A stretch of 6,296 nucleotides of DNA, taken from the NCBI GenBank assembly GCA_027490345.1, contig JAIXYF010000474.1, positions 1-6,296 of the forward strand, written 5' to 3'. The position numbers were made by a program, and so were the translations under genes. Shown here piece by piece: positions 1 through 4,864 of this stretch (its first letter is position 1; every line of letters starts with the position of its first letter). The notes under the pieces are model-generated. The model saw nothing but the letters and a program-made list of their open reading frames with translations. It did not search any database and was not told the DNA's origin. The stretch is from Novosphingobium sp. (GTDB taxonomy: Bacteria; Pseudomonadota; Alphaproteobacteria; Sphingomonadales; Sphingomonadaceae).

Positions 1-459
1 GCCGTACTTTTCGAGGAGATCCTTCTCAAGGCTGCCCGCGTTCACGCCGATGCGGATGGCGCAGCCATTGGCCTTGGCCGCGCGCACCACTTCGGCCACG
101 CGCTCGCTCGATCCGATATTGCCGGGATTGATGCGCAGGCAGGCTGCGCCCGCGTCTGCCGCTTCCAGCGCGCGCTTGTAGTGGAAATGGATGTCCGCCA
201 CGATCGGCACACGCGCCGCGCGCACGATCTTGCCCAGCGCCGCGGTGCTTTCCACGTCCGGGCAGGAAACCCGGATGATATCCGCCCCCGCATCCTCGCA
301 GCGGCGGATCTGGTTGATCGTGGCGACAGGATCGCTGGTGAGCGTGTTGGTCATGGTCTGCACCGTGATCGGCGCATCACCGCCAACCGGAACGGACCCC
401 ACCATGATCTGGCGGCTCTTGCGGCGCGCAATATCGCGCCAGGGACGGATCGAAGACAT
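1..459 (-). CDS. ispG: IspG/GcpE, 4-hydroxy-3-methylbut-2-enyl diphosphate synthase (5' part, truncated by window edge)
   Basis: IspG is a cytoplasmic 4Fe-4S enzyme. It converts methylerythritol cyclodiphosphate to HMBPP, the penultimate step of the MEP isoprenoid pathway. The visible 153 residues begin MSSIRPWRDIARRKSRQIMV and show typical N-terminal TIM-barrel motifs: VGGDAPITVQTMTNT (about residues 25-39), the DIIRVSCPD strand (60-68), VPIVADIHFHYKRAL (84-98), LRINPGNIG (108-116) and RIGVNAGSLEKDLL (136-149). The family is usually about 370-400 aa in this group, so more than half, including the C-terminal cysteine cluster, lies beyond the left edge. The start is the ATG at 459-457, only 8 bp after the stop of the acetyltransferase gene. 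It has no strong Shine-Dalgarno of its own, so translational coupling is plausible. The identity is near certain from sequence; the operon is inferred from spacing. Confidence 0.97.
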   Translation of the reverse strand, partial: MSSIRPWRDIARRKSRQIMVGSVPVGGDAPITVQTMTNTLTSDPVATINQIRRCEDAGADIIRVSCPDVESTAALGKIVRAARVPIVADIHFHYKRALEAADAGAACLRINPGNIGSSERVAEVVRAAKANGCAIRIGVNAGSLEKDLLEKYG

Positions 460-467
460 GCCGCCGC

Positions 468-1052
468 TTATACCTGCTCCGCTCCGGCAAGGCCATCGGT
501 TTGCGCAAGCATTCGGCGCGCATAAAGAAATTCCGGATCGCAGTGGTTGCCCACCCAGAATTCGATGTCCGCGATCTTGGCAAAACCATAGCGGTGGTAG
601 AACCGCTGCGCCTCGACGTTTTCGCTGTAGACCGTCAGCTGGATCTCGTCCGCGCCCTCGCGCCCGGCTTCGGCCATGGCCCAGTCCATCAGCCGCTTGC
701 CCAGCCCGCCGCCGATGCGCGTCGGATCGGTGTAGAGCTGCTTCAGTTCAAGCGGCCTCTGCGCGTCGCTGTATCCGGCGGAAAGCGTGCTTTCCAGCAC
801 CAGCTTGCAGAACGCGATCAGCGCGCCGTCTTCCTCGATCACCGCCACGCGCATGCCGGGATCGGCAATTTCCTTCGCCACTTTGGCATCGCTGTGCGCG
901 GCTTCCATGAAAGTCGCAAAGTCTTCCGGCTTATAGAGATACTCGAACTTCGCGCTGACCGCGCGGCGCGCGAGATCGGCAAGAGCGGACGTGTCAGCCG
1001 GGGTGGCAAGGCGGAGGACAGATTGCGGCGCAGTGGTCATGTCCCGCGCCAT
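468..1052 (-). CDS. GNAT-family N-acetyltransferase (PaiA-like layout)
   Basis: This 194-aa protein is a single GNAT domain that would transfer an acetyl group from acetyl-CoA to an amine of unknown identity. The acetyl-CoA-binding motif A is at residues 105-125, with the pyrophosphate loop RIGGGLGKRL (112-121). Motif B follows at about 138-157, with QLTVYSENVEAQRFYHRYGF ending in the common FYxxxGF signature. The tail FWVGNHCDPEFLYARRML resembles the end of PaiA/polyamine-type acetyltransferases, but the substrate cannot be read from sequence. The start is uncertain: the first Met (1052) and Met5 (1040, MTTAPQ) are both possible, and neither has a clear Shine-Dalgarno. It lies 35 bp after the exported-protein gene and 8 bp before ispG on the same strand, which suggests co-transcription. 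A link to isoprenoid synthesis is not implied by this position alone. Confidence 0.95.
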   Translation of the reverse strand: MARDMTTAPQSVLRLATPADTSALADLARRAVSAKFEYLYKPEDFATFMEAAHSDAKVAKEIADPGMRVAVIEEDGALIAFCKLVLESTLSAGYSDAQRPLELKQLYTDPTRIGGGLGKRLMDWAMAEAGREGADEIQLTVYSENVEAQRFYHRYGFAKIADIEFWVGNHCDPEFLYARRMLAQTDGLAGAEQV

Positions 1053-1087
1053 ACTGCCGGGTGCGCGCAGGAATCAATCGGCCCGTT

Positions 1088-1513
1088 TCAGTCTGCCAGC
1101 GCCACCTTGGCCGGGCGGGTATAGGGCACGAACTCATAGAGCGCGATGGACCCGCGGAAGAAGAAGCCATTGCGATCGCGGATCTGCACGATATCGATGC
1201 TGCACAGCTGCGACATGGTCTGCTGGGTGAACAGGATATCGTTCGAATCCAGCGAAGCTGCGCCCGAACGCGGCCGCTGCACATAAAGCGTGCTGCCCCA
1301 TCCATAGACGATTGCCGTCTTGTCGATAATTCTTGTCGTCTGCACATAAGGCAGGTTGATGCAGTTCACCGGCTTGCCCGCAACACGGCCATCGAGCAGC
1401 TTGGCCAGCTGTTCCTCGCCTGAGAGGCGGGGCCGGGCATCGGCAGCGGCACCGGCCAGCAGCAGTGCGCAAGCGGCGGCGGCCATTGCGAGCCTGGAAG
1501 CAGTACGGATCAT
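1088..1513 (-). CDS. Small exported protein of unknown function (possibly DUF6491-like)
   Basis: This 141-aa protein is predicted to be periplasmic. Residues 1-26 form a Sec signal peptide: MIRTASR, then a hydrophobic Ala/Leu core, then a likely signal peptidase I site after ADA before RPRL. There is no lipobox. The mature part has two cysteines, C51 in NCINLPYVQTTRIIDKT and C104 in SQLCSIDIVQIRD, which could form a disulfide. The stretch Cys-Ile-x-Leu, then R-I-I-D-x-x-x-I, then a late Cys is reminiscent of DUF6491 proteins, but this is a recollection and not certain. The start was chosen at 1513 because it opens the signal peptide and has AAAGG 8 nt upstream. The frame stays open upstream to 1825, but that extension runs antisense over the end of tldD and would bury the signal peptide. 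It is probably the first gene of the set leading into the acetyltransferase and ispG. Confidence 0.85.
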   Translation of the reverse strand: MIRTASRLAMAAAACALLLAGAAADARPRLSGEEQLAKLLDGRVAGKPVNCINLPYVQTTRIIDKTAIVYGWGSTLYVQRPRSGAASLDSNDILFTQQTMSQLCSIDIVQIRDRNGFFFRGSIALYEFVPYTRPAKVALAD

Positions 1514-1533
1514 CGTGTGCGCCTTTCCCAGTG

Positions 1534-1559
1534 GATGGCCCAGACTGCGCCGGGCCATC
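1534..1559 (-). promoter_or_regulatory. Hairpin in the 5' leader of the exported-protein gene
   Basis: GATGGCCC (1534-1541) and GGGCCATC (1552-1559) form a perfect 8-bp stem with a 10-nt loop. The hairpin lies just upstream of the AAAGG ribosome site and about 20 bp from the ATG at 1513. It is not followed by a T-run in either direction, so it is not a classical intrinsic terminator. It could be a leader structure affecting translation or stability, or an operator for a dimeric repressor. The palindrome is directly visible; any function is inference. Confidence 0.4.
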
Positions 1560-1616
1560 TTAACCCGTGCTGACTGTAGTTTCCCTGAGGCCGCAATACA
1601 GGATCCGTAAGGCCCT

Positions 1617-1641
1617 GCGCCAGCGCACACGCAAGTGGCGC
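1617..1641 (-). terminator. Possible tldD terminator hairpin (no T-run)
   Basis: GCGCCA (1617-1622) pairs with TGGCGC (1636-1641). An inner GCG/CGC (1623-1625 with 1630-1632) adds three pairs around a CACA loop, leaving a 3-nt bulge. The structure lies 66 bp downstream of the tldD stop on the minus strand, where a terminator would be expected. No U-tract follows it, so termination here would need Rho or another factor. The call rests on position and stem strength only. Confidence 0.3.
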
Positions 1642-1653
1642 GCGCTCCAAAAC

Positions 1654-1701
1654 GAGACGGGCCTAGAATGAGACTGGCCTGGACTTGGAAGGAGACTGGG
1701 C
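1654..1701. repeat. Three imperfect GAGAC-(T/G)GG direct repeats
   Basis: Three direct copies are visible: GAGACGGGCC at 1654, GAGACTGGCC at 1670 and GAGACTGGGC at 1692. The spacing is 16 and 22 bp, so the array is not strictly periodic. It lies immediately 3' of tldD (6 bp after its stop on the minus strand). It could be a decayed short duplication or chance in GC-rich DNA. Confidence 0.3.
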
Positions 1702-1706
1702 GCCCC

Positions 1707-3134
1707 TCAGGCCGTGCCGCCCACCGTGAGCCCATCGACCAGCAAAGTCGGCTGTCCCACGCCTGCGGGCACGCTTTGTCCGCCCTTGCCGCACACGCCC
1801 ACGCCTTCATCAAGCGCCATGTCATTGCCGATCCCGATCACCCGCGTCAGCACGCTGGGCCCGTCGCCGATCAGCGTGGCGCCCTTGATCGGCGCGCCCA
1901 GCTTGCCATTCTCGACGCGGTAAGCCTCGGTGCAGGAAAACACGAACTTGCCGCTGGTGATGTCGACCTGCCCGCCGCCGAACGACTTTGCAAAGATCCC
2001 GTTCTTCACCCGCGAAAGCAGCTCAGCGGGATCATCGTTCCCGCCCCGCATGAAGGTGTTGGTCATGCGCGGCATCGGCGCATGGGCATAGCTCTCGCGC
2101 CGCCCGTTGCCGGTGGGTGTCAGCCCCATCAGCCGCGCGCTCATGCGGTCGTGGATATAGCCCTTCAGGATGCCATCCTCGATCAGCACGGTTTCCTCGG
2201 TCGGCGTGCCTTCGTCGTCGATGGTGAGCGAGCCGCGGCGCCCGGGGATCGAGCCATCGTCCACCACAGTCACGCCCGGTGCCGCCACGCGTTCGCCCAC
2301 GCGGCCCGAAAACGCGCTGGTGCCCTTGCGGTTGAAATCGCCTTCAAGCCCATGGCCCACCGCCTCGTGCAGCAGCACACCGGGCCAGCCGGGGCCAAGC
2401 AGCACGGTCATCTCGCCCGCCGGCGCATCGACGGATTCGAGATTGACGAGCGCTTGTGCCAGTGCGCTATCAATCGCGCGGTTCCAGGTGCCTTCCTCGA
2501 ACAGATCGTCATAAAGACGCCGCCCGCCGATCCCGAATCTGCCCGTCTCGCGCCGCCCGTTCTGCTCGGCCACGATAGACACGTTGAGCCGCACCAGCGG
2601 CCGCACATCCTGCGCCACGAAGCCATCGGCGCGCACGATCTCCACCACCGACCAGCTCGCCGCCAAGCTGGCAGAGACTTGCGCCACACGCGGATCGCGC
2701 GCGCGGGCAGCCGCGTCGATCATTTCCAGCAGCTTGACCTTGGCGGCGAAGGGAATCGCATCGAGCGGCGAGGCATCGGTATAGAGGTGGCGGTTGTTCT
2801 GGCGCGGCGGTGCGGCAGGCGCGGCCTTTGCCGGATCGAGCAGCTTCAGCGTTTCCCCGGCGCGCGCAATGGCGGCGGCGGAAATCTCGTTGGCATGGGC
2901 AAAGCCGGTCATCTCACCCGAAACGCCGCGCAGGCCGAACCCGGCATCGCGCGAATAGTCTGCCGTCTTAAGACGCCCGTCATCGAAGCCGAAGCTCTCG
3001 TTGGCGATGAACTGGAGGTAGAGCTCCCCGTCCTCGCAGGCGCCAAGCGCCGTTGCGGTCAGGCGTTTCGCCTCATCCGGGGTGAGCAGGCCGGGGCGAT
3101 AGAGTAGCGAGCGGGGGTCAGTTGTCTGGGTCAT
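1707..3134 (-). CDS. tldD: TldD, zinc metalloprotease (TldD/PmbA family)
   Basis: TldD is a cytoplasmic zinc metallopeptidase. In E. coli it works with TldE/PmbA to degrade unfolded peptides, mature microcin B17 and process the CcdA antitoxin. The 475-aa length matches the family (E. coli TldD is 481 aa). The catalytic helix HEAVGHGLEGDFNRKG starts at residue 256, giving the HExxxH ligands H256 and H261 with E257 as the general base. The expected third metal ligand is C448 in GVCGKGGQSVPAGVGQP, and the protein ends with the conserved LLVDGLTVGGTA. Other family blocks are VTVVDDGSIPGRRGSLTIDDEGTPTEET (from about 288) and YAHAPMPRMTNTFM (349-362). The start at 3134 gives the normal N-terminus, although no strong Shine-Dalgarno is visible. 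The gene lies 41 bp after the zf-CHCC gene on the same strand. The usual partner TldE is not in the window; it is commonly encoded elsewhere. Confidence 0.97.
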   Translation of the reverse strand: MTQTTDPRSLLYRPGLLTPDEAKRLTATALGACEDGELYLQFIANESFGFDDGRLKTADYSRDAGFGLRGVSGEMTGFAHANEISAAAIARAGETLKLLDPAKAAPAAPPRQNNRHLYTDASPLDAIPFAAKVKLLEMIDAAARARDPRVAQVSASLAASWSVVEIVRADGFVAQDVRPLVRLNVSIVAEQNGRRETGRFGIGGRRLYDDLFEEGTWNRAIDSALAQALVNLESVDAPAGEMTVLLGPGWPGVLLHEAVGHGLEGDFNRKGTSAFSGRVGERVAAPGVTVVDDGSIPGRRGSLTIDDEGTPTEETVLIEDGILKGYIHDRMSARLMGLTPTGNGRRESYAHAPMPRMTNTFMRGGNDDPAELLSRVKNGIFAKSFGGGQVDITSGKFVFSCTEAYRVENGKLGAPIKGATLIGDGPSVLTRVIGIGNDMALDEGVGVCGKGGQSVPAGVGQPTLLVDGLTVGGTA

Positions 3135-3175
3135 GACAGGGATATAGGCAGCCCTGCCCGATCACGCCACCGGGT

Positions 3176-3373
3176 TTACGCGTGATCCGCCGGGCCGCCC
3201 TTCAGCACGAAGCGACGATCACAATAGCCGCATTCGGCATACCCGCGCTCGTCGATCTCGATCCACACGCGCGGATGGCCCAGCGCAGCACCGCCACGAA
3301 TACCATCAGCGCCATCGCAGCGCACGCGGGTGCTGGTGGTGAAAACGGTTTCGGGATTGCTTGTTGTGCTCAT
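3176..3373 (-). CDS. zf-CHCC zinc-finger domain protein (NDUFS6 zinc-domain homologue)
   Basis: This 65-aa protein is essentially one zf-CHCC domain. The zinc ligands are C19 (TRVRCDG), H33 (LGHPRVWIEI), C48 and C51 (ECGYCDRRFVL), which is the exact C-H-C-C order of the family. The same domain forms the C-terminal part of mitochondrial complex I subunit NDUFS6, so a role with NADH dehydrogenase is plausible but inferred. I chose the Met at 3373 (MSTTSNPETV) because family members start close to a PETV-like motif. The frame also allows a start at 3406, adding 11 residues (MRAGGLLPIRV), and neither start has a strong ribosome site. It lies 41 bp upstream of tldD on the same strand and is probably co-transcribed with it. 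Confidence 0.9.
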   Translation of the reverse strand: MSTTSNPETVFTTSTRVRCDGADGIRGGAALGHPRVWIEIDERGYAECGYCDRRFVLKGGPADHA

Positions 3374-3480
3374 GACCCGGATGGGTAGCAAACCACCGGC
3401 TCTCATTCAAGCTTGGCCGACAAACCGGTGCTTGCCCAAACCCCTTTACGCAGCGCACATCAAGCGGCAGGGAGAGGGGC
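3374..3480. promoter_or_regulatory. Divergent intergenic region (zf-CHCC/tldD versus ABC ATPase)
   Basis: This 107-bp region must carry promoters for both directions if each unit has its own. On the plus side a good Shine-Dalgarno, GGAG (3471-3474) within GGAGAGGGG, sits 6 nt from the ATPase ATG and fixes that start. A 6-bp inverted repeat, CACCGG (3394-3399) and CCGGTG (3425-3430), flanks the middle of the region with a 25-bp spacer. No convincing sigma-70 -35/-10 pair is visible by eye. Confidence 0.45.
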
Positions 3481-4434
3481 ATGGAAACCACCCCCGCCAT
3501 CCGCATCCGCGATCTCGTCAAGCGCTATGCGCCCGCTGGCAGCAAATCGGGAGAAGGCAAGCTGGCGCTGGGCGGCGTGAGCTTCGATGTGCCGCAGGGC
3601 CAGATCTTCGGCTTGCTTGGCCCCAACGGTGCGGGCAAATCGACCTTGATCAACACGCTGGCGGGCCTTGTGATGAAATCGTCCGGTTCGGTCGAAATCT
3701 GGGGCTTCGATATCGACCGCGAACCGCGCAATGCCAAGGCTTCCATCGGCATCGTACCGCAGGAAATCGTGTTCGATCCGTTCTTCACGCCGATCGAAGT
3801 GCTCGATATCCAGGCCGGCCTCTATGGCGTGCCGCCTGCTGCCAGGCGCTCGCTTGAACTGCTCCAGTCGGTGCACCTGGCTGACAAGGCCCATGCCTAT
3901 GCCCGCTCGCTTTCCGGCGGGATGAAGCGCCGGCTGCTTATCGCCAAGGCCATGGTTCACACCCCCCCGATCCTCGTGCTGGATGAACCGACAGCCGGCG
4001 TCGATGTGGAACTGCGCCGCCTGCTGTGGGAACTGGTCGTCGATCTCAACAACCAGGGCGTCACCATCGTGCTGACCACGCACTACCTCGAAGAAGCCGA
4101 GCAATTGTGCGACCGCATCGCGATCATCAACCACGGCCGGCTGATCACCGACCAGCCGACGCGCGAGTTGGTCGGCATGATGCGCGAAAAAATCGTCGTG
4201 CTCACGCTGGACCGCGCCATTCCTGCCGCACCGCAACATGAAGCGTTCGTCAAGAGCACCGTTTCGGGTGAGCGCGAGCTGCGCGTGACGTATGACAAGG
4301 ACCGGATGAACGCGGGCGAAGTCCTCGCGCTGGTCCAGTCGCTGGGCTATGGCATCGTCGATGTTTCGACCGACGAGGCCGATCTGGAAGATGTCTTCGT
4401 CAAGCTGACAAGCATGCCCGCAGTAGCCGAGTAA
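3481..4434 (+). CDS. ABC-2 type transporter ATP-binding protein, YadG-like
   Basis: This 317-aa protein is the cytoplasmic ATPase of an ABC-2 export system. All nucleotide-binding motifs are intact: Walker A GPNGAGKST (residues 47-55), Q-loop Q94 (GIVPQE), signature LSGGMKRR (144-151), Walker B ILVLDEP (164-170), D-loop AGVD (172-175) and H-loop H201 (TTHYLEEAE). The blocks IVPQEIVFDPFFTP, TAGVDVELRR and the LTTHYLEEAEQLC stretch closely resemble E. coli YadG (about 308 aa), and the C-terminal 80-90 residues match that family's accessory tail (DLEDVFVKLTS). The start is set by the GGAG ribosome site 6 nt upstream. Its substrate is unknown. YadG normally pairs with the permease YadH, but no membrane protein gene lies on either side here, so the partner must be encoded elsewhere or be absent. 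Confidence 0.96.
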   Translation: METTPAIRIRDLVKRYAPAGSKSGEGKLALGGVSFDVPQGQIFGLLGPNGAGKSTLINTLAGLVMKSSGSVEIWGFDIDREPRNAKASIGIVPQEIVFDPFFTPIEVLDIQAGLYGVPPAARRSLELLQSVHLADKAHAYARSLSGGMKRRLLIAKAMVHTPPILVLDEPTAGVDVELRRLLWELVVDLNNQGVTIVLTTHYLEEAEQLCDRIAIINHGRLITDQPTRELVGMMREKIVVLTLDRAIPAAPQHEAFVKSTVSGERELRVTYDKDRMNAGEVLALVQSLGYGIVDVSTDEADLEDVFVKLTSMPAVAE

Positions 4435-4446
4435 CCGCACTTGCCC

Positions 4447-4482
4447 GGCCCCGACACCGGCCCCGGCACTGGCCCCGAGAGT
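4447..4482. repeat. Three tandem 12-bp GC-rich units between convergent genes
   Basis: Three consecutive 12-bp units each begin GGCCCCG: GGCCCCGACACC (4447), GGCCCCGGCACT (4459) and GGCCCCGAGAGT (4471), followed by a further GGC. They sit in the 63 bp between the stop of the ABC ATPase and the stop of the small minus-strand gene. Stems they could form are short (for example CACT/AGTG at 4467-4470 and 4480-4483) and no T-run follows, so a bidirectional terminator is only a weak possibility. A slippage-prone microsatellite is an equally good reading. Confidence 0.6.
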
Positions 4483-4497
4483 GGCAACTTCCTGATT

Positions 4498-4665
4498 TCA
4501 AAGCGTATCTTCAACCAGGAGGCGCTTCCAGTAGCCCCTGCTGGAAATACGGATTTCACTTTTGCAATCCCGGCAGATGCCAACATGCCGCATGCCATTC
4601 CACTGGACAGTGGTTTGCATCGGGCGATGCCGGTTGAACGCGCAGAGAAGGAAACGCCTCAGCAT
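4498..4665 (-). CDS. Probable 55-aa Cys/His-rich (zinc-ribbon-like) small protein
   Basis: I do not know a named family for this gene. The predicted protein starts MLRRFLLCAFNRHRP and continues to GICRDCKSEIRISSRGYWKR. It is basic and has a CxxC pair (C31, C34) plus C8 and H13, a plausible four-ligand zinc site. The pattern of a short basic start, a W-x-G centre, CRxC and a final RGxW resembles small hypothetical proteins often annotated in sphingomonads. That resemblance is from memory. A GGGG stretch 9 nt upstream may serve as ribosome site. The frame stays open far upstream, antisense through nadB, so openness alone is no evidence; the MLRRF start is chosen because only this part looks like a protein. 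About two thirds of its codons end in G or C, lower than neighbouring genes. It converges with the ABC ATPase gene and diverges from nadB. Confidence 0.6.
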   Translation of the reverse strand: MLRRFLLCAFNRHRPMQTTVQWNGMRHVGICRDCKSEIRISSRGYWKRLLVEDTL

Positions 4666-4860
4666 CTTCGATGGCCCCACGGCGATATGTGTATGATTGC
4701 GTAAGTAGCATTTCGCAGGTGCAAAAACAAACCCCTCAATGCGAATCGGGGCGACGATTTGCCCTTTTGGCCCTGCCTCCGGAAGGCTTTCCAAACGCCC
4801 CGCAGGCAGGCAAGGGATGCGCGTGAGCATTCGTTTTCCTGAAGCGCCCGAGGCCTCGTC
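4666..4860. promoter_or_regulatory. Divergent upstream region of nadB and the small Cys/His gene
   Basis: This 195-bp region is more AT-rich than its surroundings around 4681-4740. It must hold the nadB promoter unless transcription reads through from the ABC gene. One weak candidate is TTGCGT (4697-4702) with TGCAAA (4720-4725) at a 17-bp spacing, matching only half of each consensus box. Further down are an inverted repeat, CCTGCCT (4772-4778) and AGGCAGG (4804-4810), and a short leader ORF. The nadB ribosome site is GAGG at 4850-4853, 7 nt before its ATG. Confidence 0.4.
4772..4810 (+). repeat. 7-bp inverted repeat in the nadB leader
   Basis: CCTGCCT (4772-4778) and AGGCAGG (4804-4810) are perfect reverse complements separated by 25 bp. 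Between them GGAA (4781-4784) and TTCC (4789-4792) can form a second small stem. The array ends just before the AAGGG that precedes a short leader ORF and lies 50 bp upstream of the nadB start. It may be a folded leader or an operator. There is no T-run, so it is not an intrinsic terminator. Confidence 0.35.
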
Positions 4861-4864
4861 ATGA
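4817..4864 (+). other. Possible leader mini-ORF overlapping the nadB start (ATGA)
   Basis: A 15-codon ORF (MRVSIRFPEAPEASS) begins with ATG at 4817 and stops with TGA at 4862-4864, so its end overlaps the nadB ATG in an ATGA arrangement. AAGGG (4812-4816) touches the ATG, which is too close. It sits a good 6 nt ahead of the in-frame GTG at 4823, giving a 13-codon version. Such overlap is typical of translational coupling. It could equally be chance, because nadB already has its own GAGG ribosome site. Confidence 0.25.

Larger units (their letters stand above)
1514..1706. other. Intergenic region between tldD and the exported-protein gene
   Basis: This 193-bp stretch shows no convincing gene. 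Read on the minus strand it holds the end of the tldD transcript, a GC hairpin (1617-1641), and the probable leader of the downstream exported protein with a second, longer hairpin (1534-1559) and the Shine-Dalgarno. Next to the tldD stop there are three copies of GAGAC followed by G/T-GG-rich sequence, at 1654, 1670 and 1692. No -35/-10 pair is convincing by eye. Confidence 0.6.

Noticed and set aside
501..1124. 207-codon plus-strand frame
   Set aside because: It is antisense to the GNAT acetyltransferase, which has clear motifs A and B, and it has no domain of its own.
1514..1825. N-terminal extension of the exported-protein frame
   Set aside because: It would overlap the end of tldD in another frame on the same strand and place the signal peptide in the middle of the protein. 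The AAAGG site supports the start at 1513.
1635..3107. 490-codon open frame on the plus strand
   Set aside because: It lies antisense to tldD, whose active site and full length are unmistakable. The translation is Arg/His/Ala-rich with no recognisable domain, as expected of high-GC antisense frames.
3394..3430. CACCGG/CCGGTG inverted repeat as an operator
   Set aside because: Six bases separated by 25 bp is easily reached by chance in GC-rich DNA, and no associated regulator gene is in the window. It is mentioned only within the intergenic entry.
3460..4440. 326-codon open frame on the minus strand
   Set aside because: It is antisense to the ABC ATPase, which has all its motifs in the other frame. 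The composition is typical of a GC shadow.
4526..4546. TTCCAG/CTGGAA 6-bp stem with a 9-nt loop as a terminator for the ABC gene
   Set aside because: It lies inside the small minus-strand gene, is about 90 bp from the ABC stop and is not followed by a proper T-run. It is likely a by-product of coding sequence.
4441..4704. 87-codon plus-strand frame starting with TTG and beginning with Pro/Gly repeats
   Set aside because: It is antisense to the Cys/His mini-gene, its start is the 12-bp repeat read as codons, there is no good ribosome site and no recognisable motif. The minus-strand reading is better.
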